Shown: one piece after another, positions 35,565-44,525 of the stretch
Layout of the letters: the number at the start of each line of letters is the position of its first letter
Numbering within the stretch: the stretch's first letter is position 1
NCBI RefSeq assembly: GCF_001458295.1
Contig: NZ_CYUD01000011.1
Location: 83,536 to 147,535, forward strand
Source: Ruegeria denitrificans
Lineage (GTDB): Bacteria; Pseudomonadota; Alphaproteobacteria; Rhodobacterales; Rhodobacteraceae
Direction of reading: 5' to 3'
Length of the DNA: 64,000 nt
The notes under the pieces: model-generated
The model's database searches: none
Seen by the model: only the letters and a program-made list of their open reading frames with translations
What the model was told of the DNA's origin: nothing
Made by a program: the position numbers and the translations under genes

Positions 35565-36742
35565 CCAGCCCGCAACCAATCCACAGCTCCGCGCCCCGCC
35601 CATTTCCCTGTAGCCAGGCACGCGGTCAGCAAATACCCCCCGGTCGGGGCTTCCCAATCCAACATCTCTCCAGCGCAGAACACGCCGGGCATTGCGGTCA
35701 GCATCAGTCCGTCATCCAACGCGGCGCGCCTGACGCCTCCGGCCGTTGAGATTGCTTCATCCATGGGGCGCAGGCCAGCATGGCGGATCGGCAGACGCTT
35801 AAGCACGCCGGACCACTGCGCCTGTGGCATCGCATTGCCCTTAACCATCTCATGAAACAGCGCGACTTTCTGCGGAGGCAGGCGAAGGGACTTTTTCAGC
35901 CATTGCGACAGTGTGGCTTTGGATTTCTTCGCAGCCAACCGGGAGTGCAGCGTCACATGGTCCAGATCGGGCACAAGATCGACGAACAGGTCCGCACCGG
36001 CGCGCAAAGCCGGGGTCAAAGAATACAACCCGCCGCCCTCAAGCCCCGTTGCCGATATCGTGGCTTCTCCGCGGCTGTCCAGTTCTCCGGCCATCCAGCG
36101 TACCGATTTCAGTGCCGCGCCAAAATGCGGGGTCATGTGGGTGCTCCAGTCTACGGACAAGGCGGAATTCGCCGGCGCAAAGGGCGCAAGCGCGACGCCT
36201 TTTTGCTGCAGAGTTTCTGCCCATTGACCATCTGACCCGAGCCGCGCCCAACTGGCCCCGCCCAGCGCCAGAACGGTCACATCCGACGTCAAGCTCTGCA
36301 TCCCATCGACCGTCTCGAAAACCAGTGCGTCGTTATCCCACCCTAACCAACGCCAACGGGTTCTGATTTGAACGCCCGCGCCCTCAAGCCGCCTCAGCCA
36401 GGCGCGTAAAAGAGGCGAGGCTTTCATCACGGTCGGAAACACCCGCCCGGTCGACCCGGTAAACAGCTCCTGCCCCAAGTCCCGCGCCCAGTCCTGCACC
36501 CCGGCAGCGTGGAAATCAGAAATCATCGGGCGCAGCCAGTCCGCCGCCTCTCCGTAAGATTGCAGCAAGGTTTCAAGCGGCTCATCCTTGGTCAGGTTCA
36601 GACCCGATTTGCCCGCCATTAGAAATTTGCGCGCGATCGAGGGCTTGGCCTCTGCCATCAGCACATCATGGCCAGCTGCGGCGAGTTCCCCAGCCGCCAT
36701 CAGGCCTGCTGGTCCGGCCCCGATCACAACTGCCTGCGCCAT
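35561..36742 (-). CDS. HI0933/TIGR03862-type FAD flavoprotein
   Basis: A 393-residue flavoprotein of the BaiN/HI0933 family. The FAD motif is VVIGAGPAGLMAAGELAAAGH at residues ~5-25, followed by the family stretch KPSIARKFLMAGKSGLNLT. The C-terminal GVFCAGEMLDWEAPTGGYLLTACLATGKWAG closes the FAD site. The BaiN relative is linked to bile-acid reduction, but most of the family has no known role. The gene is convergent with holA (4-bp overlap) and divergent from the small HNH gene by about 48 bp. Confidence 0.88.
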   Translation of the reverse strand: MAQAVVIGAGPAGLMAAGELAAAGHDVLMAEAKPSIARKFLMAGKSGLNLTKDEPLETLLQSYGEAADWLRPMISDFHAAGVQDWARDLGQELFTGSTGRVFPTVMKASPLLRAWLRRLEGAGVQIRTRWRWLGWDNDALVFETVDGMQSLTSDVTVLALGGASWARLGSDGQWAETLQQKGVALAPFAPANSALSVDWSTHMTPHFGAALKSVRWMAGELDSRGEATISATGLEGGGLYSLTPALRAGADLFVDLVPDLDHVTLHSRLAAKKSKATLSQWLKKSLRLPPQKVALFHEMVKGNAMPQAQWSGVLKRLPIRHAGLRPMDEAISTAGGVRRAALDDGLMLTAMPGVFCAGEMLDWEAPTGGYLLTACLATGKWAGRGAVDWLRAG

Positions 36743-36790
36743 TTACGTCCCCTTGCCTTTCACGCCATCCAGCGCAAGTTTGTACCTGCC

Positions 36791-37087
36791 ATGCCAGAGA
36801 GCGATCCGATCTGCCCACTCTGTGACCGCCCCATCCCGGATGGGGGCGGCAGCTTGCACCATCTGATCCCAAAACTCAAAGGGGGCAAGGGCGGTCCCAC
36901 GGTTTTGCTGCATGTGATTTGTCACAAAGAGATCCACGCCACCTTGACGGAGGGCGAATTGGCCCGCGCGTTCCACACAATCGAGGTCCTACGCGCCCAC
37001 CCGCGTCTGGAAAAATTCTTGACCTGGGTGCGTAAACGCCCGCCCGGATTTCGATCGAAAGTTCCGGGCAAACGGCGCGGACGCTGA
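36791..37087 (+). CDS. Small HNH endonuclease-family protein
   Basis: A 98-residue protein from the ATG at 36791; the frame is open further upstream into the flavoprotein's antisense strand, so the shorter form is preferred. It has a zinc-type CPLC pair at residues ~8-11, then SLHHLIPKLKGGKGGPTVLLHVICHKEIHA at 22-51, which supplies the His-Asn-like-His arrangement of the HNH fold. HNH proteins nick or cut DNA or RNA. There is no methylase or phage gene next to it, so it is not clearly part of a restriction system. Its stop touches the convergent VOC gene. Confidence 0.82.
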   Translation: MPESDPICPLCDRPIPDGGGSLHHLIPKLKGGKGGPTVLLHVICHKEIHATLTEGELARAFHTIEVLRAHPRLEKFLTWVRKRPPGFRSKVPGKRRGR

Positions 37088-37825
37088 TCAGCCGGGCCGC
37101 ACCGGGTCACCAAAAGCGTCTCGAAGGGATGCCGACAGCCCCTGAACCTCTAACCCCCGATAGTCCGGCGCCGGTGCGAACTGCGCCCCGGCGAGGTGCT
37201 GGAATTCCAACGTGGTATAAGGGCGTTTCCACAGCCATTCGCGGTTTTCAACGGACCAGAGATCCGGGTTGGGTGGCTGATCATCGGTGAAGGCATAGAA
37301 ATGCAAATCGAAACCGTATTTGGCAACATCCTGCACCGATAAAAGCCGCATGCCCTGCGCGCGGCAGAACGCATCCTCGGCAGCGATGTCGCCTGTGCGC
37401 AACGTGATCTGGCCAATGCAGGCTTTGGCGAAGGGGTCGGCGGGGTCGGCTGCGTTTTCAGGACGGTTGCCCTGAAAATCATGTTGCAACAGCTCGACTA
37501 CAAACCCCTCAGGGTCTTTCAGGTGGCACAAATAGCCAATGTCGAGGAACTGTTTCGGGTCCGAGACCTCGACCCCCTTCGCCCGCAAATGAGACACCGC
37601 CAAGTCAACATCCGGCACGGTGATGCCGATCTTCCAATACCGCTGACCGCCATCATGGGTGTATCCGCCACCGCCCGGCATCAGCAGCAGGTCTGCATCC
37701 TGCCCTACATAGCCAACGCGGCAATTCGGCCCCTGCGCACGCGCCGTCATCCCCAGAACTTCCGTATAGAACCCGGTTAACTGCCCGGGGTTGGCAACAC
37801 GTAGCAGCACAGCGGATAATCTCAT
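37088..37825 (-). CDS. VOC-family protein with two glyoxalase-like domains
   Basis: A 245-residue protein from the ATG at 37825, with AAGGA 8 nt upstream; a GTG two codons earlier lies too close to that site. The first half (AVLLRVANPGQLTGFYTEVLGM, LKDPEGFVVELLQH) is a vicinal-oxygen-chelate domain with a metal-ligand Glu. The second half (QITLRTGDIAAEDAFCRAQGMRLL) is a weaker second copy. The family includes glyoxalases and ring-cleaving dioxygenases. It overlaps the crotonase-like gene by 4 bp (ATGA) in a small minus-strand operon. Confidence 0.83.
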   Translation of the reverse strand: MRLSAVLLRVANPGQLTGFYTEVLGMTARAQGPNCRVGYVGQDADLLLMPGGGGYTHDGGQRYWKIGITVPDVDLAVSHLRAKGVEVSDPKQFLDIGYLCHLKDPEGFVVELLQHDFQGNRPENAADPADPFAKACIGQITLRTGDIAAEDAFCRAQGMRLLSVQDVAKYGFDLHFYAFTDDQPPNPDLWSVENREWLWKRPYTTLEFQHLAGAQFAPAPDYRGLEVQGLSASLRDAFGDPVRPG

Positions 37826-38430
37826 CGGCACATCCTTGCGATTCCGGTGGCAATCTCAGGATCCGCGGCCAGGCTGTCCGCCACCAGCTCATGCGCCGTT
37901 GGCATCAGTTGATCGGGGTCGACCACACGGTCGACCAGGCCGAATCCATAAGCGTCGTCTGCCGTGATCTTTTGCCCGGCCATCAGAATCATCTTGGTGC
38001 GTGATGGCCCGATCAAGGCGGTCATACGCACCGGGTCAGAAGGCTGTGGCAGGAACCCCAGCTTCATCACCGGATAGAAGAACTTGGCCTGCGGGACCGC
38101 GATACGAATATCACAGGCCAACACCATCCCATTGGCGCCCCCCGCCAGCGTTCCGTTCAGAGCAGCCACTGTCAGACACGGCAATGCCGCAATGGCGCCC
38201 GACAACCTCTCCCACAGATCCGAGGTTGCCAGTCCCGCTCGGGCCTCATCCAGATCTGCGCCGGCGCTGAACACCTTGCCCGCGCCCGTCAGGATCAAGG
38301 CCCGCGCCTCGGTTGCGGCTTCGGCAATCTGAACCAGTTCGCTCAACATCGCCGCGGTCAGCGCATTGGCCTTTTGCGGGTTGTTGAGCGTGACCGTCCA
38401 CAACCCGTCCGCCTTGGTCAGTTCGATCAC
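37822..38430 (-). CDS. Short crotonase-superfamily protein (enoyl-CoA hydratase/isomerase-like)
   Basis: A 202-residue protein, shorter than the usual ~257. The crotonase fold is clear: VTLNNPQKANALTAAML, then ALILTGAGKVFSAGADLDE and the oxyanion-hole segment GTLAGGANGMVLACDIRIA. Aligned with rat enoyl-CoA hydratase, the two catalytic Glu positions are Gly (in GANGMVL) and Val (in FYPVMKLGF), so hydration is unlikely. Isomerase, hydrolase or non-catalytic roles remain. It overlaps the VOC gene start and the SDR gene stop by 4 bp each, so the three are co-translated. Confidence 0.85.
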   Translation of the reverse strand: MIELTKADGLWTVTLNNPQKANALTAAMLSELVQIAEAATEARALILTGAGKVFSAGADLDEARAGLATSDLWERLSGAIAALPCLTVAALNGTLAGGANGMVLACDIRIAVPQAKFFYPVMKLGFLPQPSDPVRMTALIGPSRTKMILMAGQKITADDAYGFGLVDRVVDPDQLMPTAHELVADSLAADPEIATGIARMCR

Positions 38431-39170
38431 TTCAGCCCTATCCTTTGGCGAATGTCTTCGCGCCGCAGCGAGATTTCAGTGCCCAGAAACTCATCCGCGT
38501 CTGGCGAGCACATCCACAATAGCGCCCGCGCGGGCCAATCGGCGGGGATGTGATCATCCCAATCCAGCTGGCTGACGGCATTGATGCCGCTGGCTTTGAT
38601 CACCCTCTGCATCTCTGTTGCCACAGTACCCGGCGACAGGTTCATGGCGCGGATGCCGTGAATAGATTCCTCAAGATGCAGGCATTCGGTCAGCATCTTT
38701 GCCCCGGCTTTCGAGGCGCAATAATGGCTCCACGCTTCAATCGGGTTCGTCGCTGCACCCGAGGAAACCGTGATCACCGTGCCACCGCCCGCCACACGCA
38801 TAACCGGCAGAGCCGCGCGCATTCCGTAGAAGACGCCTTTGAGGTTGATGTCGATTGCCTGGCTCCACGCCGCGACGTCGGCGTTGGACAAATGAAAGAT
38901 CGGATCAATGACACCCGCATTGCCGATCAAAACGTCCAGCCCGCCAAAACGGTCGACACAATCCGCAACGACCTGTTCGATTTGCGCGAAATCACTGACA
39001 TCACATTGTAGTGCGATGGTGTTCTCACCCAATGCGGCGGCAAGCGCATCAATCTGGTCGCGGCTCCGTGCAACCAGCGCGACATTTGCCCCGGCTGCGG
39101 CAAATACGCGCCCTGCCTCGGCCCCGATGCCACGACTGGCCCCTGTTATCAGTACGGTTTTACCCTGCAT
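38427..39170 (-). CDS. Short-chain dehydrogenase/reductase
   Basis: A 247-residue classical SDR. The cofactor motif is VLITGASRGIGAEAGRVF at residues ~5-22, the NAG motif is IGNAGVIDP, and the catalytic Ser-Tyr-Lys appear as VSSGAATNPIEAWSHYCASKAG. It probably oxidises or reduces a hydroxy/keto group with NAD(P). It heads the three-gene minus-strand unit with the crotonase-like and VOC genes. Such a set could modify a CoA or cyclic intermediate, but no substrate is indicated. Confidence 0.9.
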   Translation of the reverse strand: MQGKTVLITGASRGIGAEAGRVFAAAGANVALVARSRDQIDALAAALGENTIALQCDVSDFAQIEQVVADCVDRFGGLDVLIGNAGVIDPIFHLSNADVAAWSQAIDINLKGVFYGMRAALPVMRVAGGGTVITVSSGAATNPIEAWSHYCASKAGAKMLTECLHLEESIHGIRAMNLSPGTVATEMQRVIKASGINAVSQLDWDDHIPADWPARALLWMCSPDADEFLGTEISLRREDIRQRIGLK

Positions 39171-39309
39171 ATGGACCCTGTACCTCCGATGTTTTTAGAT
39201 TGTGTGAATCTTTACCGCGCCAATGGGGAAAGGGTCCAGCCCTTGCCCCTTGACGCCCGGAGCCTCAGGCACGACGATGCCGCCAAATTTGATCAAGAAG
39301 GGTTCTCAA

Positions 39310-40833
39310 ATGTCCGCTTTCCTCCGCCGCAGCAGCGGCGCAGTTTTGGCCTATGCCGTTATCACCCAGGGCGCGTTCGCCGATGTCACTGCCCAACAGG
39401 TCTGGGATGACTGGCAGACCTATTTGTCCCAGATGGGATATACGGTGACGGCGGAGCAATCCATCTCGGGCGGGGTGACCACGATCACCGATATGAGCGT
39501 TGTCGCCGCCGTGCCCGACACCGAAGGGTCGTTCAAGATGACCGTCCCGCAAATGACCCTGACCGAAAATGGCGATGGCACCGTCAGCATTGGCTTCCCC
39601 GAAAACTTTCCCATGACCCTGTCCGGCGAGGAAGAGGGCGAGGCGTTCTCTGTCGATCTCGAATATTACCACAGCGGGCTCGAGATGGTTGTCTCGGGCC
39701 AGCCAGACGACATGACCTATGACTATTCCGCACCCACGCTTGGTATGAAACTGGGTGGTGTTCAGGTCGAAGATGAGACCCTGCCCGACGACATTCTGGG
39801 CGTGGATTTCAAACTGACCGACCTGACCGGCAACTCGCGGATGAAAATTGGCGAAACCCGTACTGTGGATCAGAAAATGACCGCTGCCGGGCTGACATAT
39901 GATATGGCATTCACCGATCCCGAAAGTCCGGACAAAGGCAGTGTCGACGGGTCGATGGACCAACTGACCTTTGAGGGCACCAGCGTGATCCCGGCGGATT
40001 TCGACGGCACCGATCCGCAGACTTTCTTCCAGGGTGGCTTCTCGTTCTCAGGTCTGTTCACCTATGCTTCGGGCAAGGCCGCGATTGAGGGGACCAGCGA
40101 AGGTCAACCGTTTTCGATGGGTACCGAATCCCAAGGCGGCCGGTTCGGTGCCAGCTTGGACGACCAGCGTCTGGCCTATGATATCGAACAGAACAGCGCG
40201 AAACTGGCGGTGACCACGGCAGACCTGCCATTCCCGATTGAAATCGCGATGGCCAAGACCGGGCTGGGTTTCGAATTTCCCGTACAGCAATCCGAAGAAG
40301 AGCAGCCTTTTGGGTTCTCGATCAACATGACGGACTTCACCATGTCGGATGTGTTGTGGAGCATCTTCGACCCGGCAGGCGCCCTGCCGCGCGACCCGGC
40401 GACCATTGCACTGGATGCCACCGGAACCGCAAAAATCCTGACAAACTTCTTCGATCCGGCATCTATCGAGGCCCTGGAAACATCGGGTGAAGCACCGGGA
40501 GAGCTGAACTCGCTGAAAATTAACGAATTGCTGATTTCGATGGTCGGAGCGAAACTGACCGGTGACGCAGATTTCACCTTCGACAATTCAAACACCGAGG
40601 AATTTGACGGGCTGCCGACCCCAGCGGGTGTGGCGAATCTTCAACTGGCGGGCGCCAACGCGTTGATTGATACACTGATCACCATGGGTCTGATCGGGGA
40701 AAGCGACGCGATGGGTGCACGCATGATGATGGGCCTGATGGCTGTTCCGGGCGACGAACCGGATACGCTGAATTCGAAAATCGAGTTCACCGAAGACGGC
40801 CAGATTCTGGCCAATGGTCAACGTATCAAGTGA
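39310..40833 (+). CDS. DUF2125 secreted protein
   Basis: A 507-residue exported protein from the ATG at 39310 with AAGAAGGG upstream. A signal-like N-terminus (LRRSSGAVLAYAVITQGAFA) precedes a long, acidic, beta-rich mature region with repeated strand-like segments (QMTLTENGDGTVSIGF, EGTSVIPADFDG, LKINELLISMVGAKLTGDADFTF). This matches DUF2125, common in Rhodobacteraceae and Rhizobiales; function unknown, and a periplasmic or membrane-surface lipid-binding-like barrel has been suggested only by fold resemblance. It is monocistronic, followed by a terminator. Confidence 0.85.
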   Translation: MSAFLRRSSGAVLAYAVITQGAFADVTAQQVWDDWQTYLSQMGYTVTAEQSISGGVTTITDMSVVAAVPDTEGSFKMTVPQMTLTENGDGTVSIGFPENFPMTLSGEEEGEAFSVDLEYYHSGLEMVVSGQPDDMTYDYSAPTLGMKLGGVQVEDETLPDDILGVDFKLTDLTGNSRMKIGETRTVDQKMTAAGLTYDMAFTDPESPDKGSVDGSMDQLTFEGTSVIPADFDGTDPQTFFQGGFSFSGLFTYASGKAAIEGTSEGQPFSMGTESQGGRFGASLDDQRLAYDIEQNSAKLAVTTADLPFPIEIAMAKTGLGFEFPVQQSEEEQPFGFSINMTDFTMSDVLWSIFDPAGALPRDPATIALDATGTAKILTNFFDPASIEALETSGEAPGELNSLKINELLISMVGAKLTGDADFTFDNSNTEEFDGLPTPAGVANLQLAGANALIDTLITMGLIGESDAMGARMMMGLMAVPGDEPDTLNSKIEFTEDGQILANGQRIK

Positions 40834-40841
40834 TATTGGCT

Positions 40842-40880
40842 GGGCGAAGCTTAACATTATCAGAGCTTCGCCCTTCTCCT
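40842..40880 (+). terminator. Terminator-like hairpin after the DUF2125 gene
   Basis: GGGCGAAGCT (40842-40851) and AGCTTCGCCC (40864-40873) form a perfect 10-bp stem with a 12-nt loop. The following TTCTCCT is only a weak T tract. Confidence 0.65.
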
Positions 40881-41171
40881 GTCTTAGGTCAAAATCAGGC
40901 CCACCAAACTTGCAACGGAAGATCACGCAACATCTAGCTTTCACCTGAGACGCCCTTTGTGCGTGCGAAGGCCTTGAACTGCTGTGCGCGGGCCTTGCAG
41001 ATTGGAAACACTTTCCAACAAATTAAAGTTTCTTTGAAAATGGACACCCATTGGTCGTTCTGGTTGAAATTATGCCGAACTTAAAGGGTCTGGCGTGGAG
41101 TCTATCCGCCCTGAGGTCTTGCGGGACGGGCAGTCCAAGGCTAGGTCAAATGCAATGCAACCGGAGGCCGC
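40881..41171. other. Intergenic stretch before pmbA
   Basis: About 290 bp without a gene. I see a perfect 7+3+7 dyad, TTGGAAACACTTTCCAA at 41002-41018, which could be an operator, and an AT-rich patch at about 41018-41045. The last bases contain CCGGAGG before the pmbA ATG. Nothing else is recognised. Confidence 0.6.
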
Positions 41172-42518
41172 ATGACCCTTACACCTGAAGACATCAGCCA
41201 TTCCCTGCTGGACGCGGCCCGCAAGGCCGGGGCCGACGCGGCGGATGCTATTGTGATCGACGGTTCGTCGGTCTCGGTCGAAGTCCGGGGCGGGACGCTG
41301 GAACATGCCGAACGGTCCGAAGGCACCGATCTTGGGCTGCGTGTGTTTCTGGGCCAGCGGCAGGCGATTGTGTCCAGTTCGGACAGCAGACCAGAAACGC
41401 TGATCGCGATGGCCGAACGTGCCGTGGCCATGGCCCGCGAAGCCCCCGAGGACCCGTTCACCGGCCTCGCCGATACGGCACAACTGGCCAAGGATTGGGA
41501 CCTGCCTGCACTGGAATTGTTCGACCCTACCCCGGAACCGGCAGCCGAAGATTTGCTGCGCAACGCATTGGCTGCCGAGGCTGCGGGGCTGGCGGTTCAG
41601 GGGGTCTCGCAAGTTTCCGACGCGGCAGCGGGATATGGCACGCACCGCGTGCATCTGGCGGCCACCAACGGCTTTTCCGGTGGCTATGCCCGCAGCAGCC
41701 GTTCGACCTCGTGCGTGGCGATCTCGGGCGAAGGCACCGGGATGGAGCGCGACTATGACGGTGACAGCCGTACCTTTCAAAACGACCTGCGCAGCCCCGA
41801 GGAAATCGGCCGCACCGCAGGTGAACGCGCCGTGGCGCTGGTCGGGGCACGAAAGCCTGCCACCGGGACATTCCCGGTACTGTTTGACGAACGCATCTCA
41901 TCCTCGCTGATCGGCCATCTGATGGGGGCCAGCAACGGCGCTGCCATCGCGCGAGGGGCGTCCTGGCTGAAGGACTGTCTGGGCGAACAGGTGCTGCCCG
42001 AACATCTGTCATTGATCGAAAACCCGCACCGCCCACGCATTTCCGGCTCGCGCCCCTTCGATGCCGAAGGGCTGGCAACGCAGCAGCGCGCCATCGTCGA
42101 TAACGGCGTTCTGACCGGCTGGACGCTGGACCTGTCCAGCGCGCGCAAGCTGGACATGACATCGACCGGAAACGCCGCACGTGGCGTGTCGGGGCCACCC
42201 TCGCCCAGCAACTGGAACCTGAGCTTGACCCAAGGCACCCACAGCCGCGAGGATCTGCTGCGCGACATGGGCACTGGGTTGCTGGTGACGTCGATGATCG
42301 GCTCGACCATCAATCCGAACACGGGTGACTATTCCCGCGGGGCCTCGGGGTTCTGGGTCGAGAACGGAGAGATCACCCATCCGGTCAACGAATGTACCAT
42401 CGCGGGCAATCTGCGCGATATGCTGAAACGGATCATCCCGGCCAACGATGCGCGCCCTTATCTGTCGCGCGTGGTACCGTCGGTGCTGATCGAAGGAATG
42501 ACACTTGCCGGCAACTGA
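41172..42518 (+). CDS. pmbA: TldE/PmbA family metallopeptidase
   Basis: A 448-residue protein of the TldD/PmbA family. Characteristic parts are VEVRGGTLEHAERSEGTDLGLRVF near residue 36, FDERISSSLIGHLMGASNGAAIARG in the middle and GDYSRGASGFWVENGEITHPVNECTIAGNL toward the end. The TldD-TldE heterodimer degrades unfolded peptides and processes microcin B17-type precursors; the TldE subunit itself lacks the zinc site. The 3' end overlaps the IMPase-family gene by 14 bp, starting a four-gene operon. Confidence 0.93.
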   Translation: MTLTPEDISHSLLDAARKAGADAADAIVIDGSSVSVEVRGGTLEHAERSEGTDLGLRVFLGQRQAIVSSSDSRPETLIAMAERAVAMAREAPEDPFTGLADTAQLAKDWDLPALELFDPTPEPAAEDLLRNALAAEAAGLAVQGVSQVSDAAAGYGTHRVHLAATNGFSGGYARSSRSTSCVAISGEGTGMERDYDGDSRTFQNDLRSPEEIGRTAGERAVALVGARKPATGTFPVLFDERISSSLIGHLMGASNGAAIARGASWLKDCLGEQVLPEHLSLIENPHRPRISGSRPFDAEGLATQQRAIVDNGVLTGWTLDLSSARKLDMTSTGNAARGVSGPPSPSNWNLSLTQGTHSREDLLRDMGTGLLVTSMIGSTINPNTGDYSRGASGFWVENGEITHPVNECTIAGNLRDMLKRIIPANDARPYLSRVVPSVLIEGMTLAGN

Positions 42519-43305
42519 CCTGCAACTTCTGATCGACGCCGCATTAGAGGCCGGAAAGATCGCCACTCGATATTCGGGCACAACGGCGCAACGTTGGGAT
42601 AAACCCAACGGCGCCGGACCGGTGACCGAGGCCGATCTGGCCGTCAACACGATGCTGGAACAACGCCTGCCTACCGCCCGGCCAGGCTATGGCTGGCTAA
42701 GCGAAGAGACCGAGGATTCCAGCGATCGGCTGACACGGGAGCGGGTGTTTATTGTCGACCCGATCGACGGCACCCGCAGCTTTGCCGAAGGGTCGCGTAC
42801 ATGGGCGCATTCGCTGGCCGTCGCAGACCGGGGAGAGGTGATCGCGGCAGTGATTTACCTGCCCCTGCGCGATCTGCTTTATACTGCGGCCAAAGGGCAA
42901 GGCGCGACACTGAACGGGGCCACAATCAGAGTCTCGGACATCGCAGCGCTGGAAACGGCTGAGATTCTGGCGGCCAAGCCCAATATGGACCCACGCCATT
43001 GGCGACAGGGTCAGGTGCCTGTTTTTGATCGGGTCTACCGCCCGTCACTGGCTTATCGCATGGCTTTGGTCGGGCAAGGGCGGTTCGACGGGATGCTGAC
43101 ATTGCGACCCAGCTGGGAATGGGACATCGCTGCGGGCGACCTGCTTATCCGCGAGGCGCGTGGATACTGTTCTGACCGCCTGGGGCATCCCTTGCAGTTC
43201 AATAACGCCCATCCGCGCCTGAACGGTGTGATCGCAGCGGGCAGGCACATCCATGACACCCTGCACGCGCTGCTTGATCCGGACAGTACCGGTATCCACC
43301 CATGA
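42505..43305 (+). CDS. Inositol-monophosphatase family phosphatase, CysQ-like
   Basis: A 266-residue lithium-sensitive-phosphatase fold protein. Metal-binding motifs are seen: WLSEETEDSSDR (Glu of motif A), VFIVDPIDGTRSFAEG (motif B with two Asp) and SWEWDIAAGDLLIREA (C-terminal Asp). It could hydrolyse 3'-phosphoadenosine 5'-phosphate (CysQ) or inositol phosphate. It must begin at a TTG (42505), which has AAGGA at proper spacing and overlaps pmbA by 14 bp; ATG candidates nearby are out of frame. It overlaps the waaA-like gene by 4 bp. Confidence 0.88.
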   Translation: MPATDLQLLIDAALEAGKIATRYSGTTAQRWDKPNGAGPVTEADLAVNTMLEQRLPTARPGYGWLSEETEDSSDRLTRERVFIVDPIDGTRSFAEGSRTWAHSLAVADRGEVIAAVIYLPLRDLLYTAAKGQGATLNGATIRVSDIAALETAEILAAKPNMDPRHWRQGQVPVFDRVYRPSLAYRMALVGQGRFDGMLTLRPSWEWDIAAGDLLIREARGYCSDRLGHPLQFNNAHPRLNGVIAAGRHIHDTLHALLDPDSTGIHP

Positions 43306-44525
43306 GCAAACCAGGATCCCTCAGTCTGGCGGCCTATCGGGTTCTGTCCTGGGGTGTGCCCAACGCGGCCAATCTGCCCGAAATTCAACGCCCCGAAGGC
43401 GAATTGATATGGGTCCATATCAACGCACAGGAACGCCAACGCGCGGTTGTCGATTTCTGCCACAGACTGCAGCAGGCCCGACCGACTTTGAACGTGCTGC
43501 TGACGGCACCCCCTGAGGCCGATCTGAGCCGCTGGGACCAGGGCGTCTATCCGCTGGTGAACCTGCCTCTGGAACAAACCGGGGCAGCACGGGCGTTTCT
43601 GGACTATTGGCACCCTGATATTGGCCTGTGGGTCGGCGGTGGTTTGATGCCCAATGCGATCACCCGCGCCGAAGAACGGAGCATTCCGCTAATTCTGATC
43701 GAGGCGCAGATCGACATCAAAATAGCACGCAGCGCCCGATGGCTGCCGGACATCACCCGCTATACCCTGGATTGCTTTCAATCCATTCTGGCCACGAAAT
43801 CTGAAACCACGCGGACAATCCGTCGTCTCGGCATCACTTCGGGCAAAGTCACCGACTTGCCGCAGTTATATGTCAGCCCGAATCCAAAGCCCTGGCCCGA
43901 GGATGAACTGATCGAGACCAATCACGCGCTGGCAGGGCGTCCGGTCTGGTTGGCGGCCTGCGTGCAGGACAAAGAATTTATCTCGGTTCTCAGCGCCCAT
44001 CGTCAGGCGCTGCGAATTCTGCCTCGTCTGACGCTGGTACTCCATGTCGCGGACACCGCCGAGGCCGAACCGTTGCACCGCAGGCTTGAGACGATGGACC
44101 TGCGCTGCACCAATTGGGACACCGGCGGTCAAATCGAGGATACCACGCAAGTCATCCTGTCAGCTGAACCCGAAGATCTGGGCCTGTGGCACCGGGTTTC
44201 TCCGGTCACGTTCATGGGCAGTTCGCTGGAACGTGGTGCGAGCGGGCACGACCCGCTTGTCGCCGTTGCCCTTGGGTCGTCCGTTATCCACGGCCCATTT
44301 GTGCACCGTCACCAGCAGATATACGACCAATTGGATCGAGCCGGTGCCGCCCGCATGGTCAGAACCGCAACTGAACTGGGCGATGCCGTAGTCGAGCTGC
44401 TGTCGCCGGACCGGGCCGCAGATATGGCGCTGGCCGGATGGCAGATTGTGTCCGAGGGCGCACCTCAGGCGGATCAACTGATCGACATGGTGCAGGATTC
44501 TCTGGATCAGCGGAGTGCAGAGTGA
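43302..44525 (+). CDS. Diverged Kdo-transferase (WaaA)-like glycosyltransferase
   Basis: A 407-residue GT-B fold protein resembling 3-deoxy-D-manno-octulosonate transferase. Matching parts are the base-Glu region ([14 protein letters not shown]), [23 protein letters not shown] and [24 protein letters not shown]. Compared with E. coli WaaA, the N-terminal membrane anchor is missing, ETELWPN is replaced by GGGLMPN and HNPLE by HDPLV. So the enzyme may use an altered donor or acceptor, or be a regulatory relative. Its place directly before lpxK argues for lipid A-core work. Overlaps: 4 bp with the IMPase-family gene, 1 bp with lpxK. Confidence 0.82.
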   Translation: MSKPGSLSLAAYRVLSWGVPNAANLPEIQRPEGELIWVHINAQERQRAVVDFCHRLQQARPTLNVLLTAPPEADLSRWDQGVYPLVNLPLEQTGAARAFLDYWHPDIGLWVGGGLMPNAITRAEERSIPLILIEAQIDIKIARSARWLPDITRYTLDCFQSILATKSETTRTIRRLGITSGKVTDLPQLYVSPNPKPWPEDELIETNHALAGRPVWLAACVQDKEFISVLSAHRQALRILPRLTLVLHVADTAEAEPLHRRLETMDLRCTNWDTGGQIEDTTQVILSAEPEDLGLWHRVSPVTFMGSSLERGASGHDPLVAVALGSSVIHGPFVHRHQQIYDQLDRAGAARMVRTATELGDAVVELLSPDRAADMALAGWQIVSEGAPQADQLIDMVQDSLDQRSAE

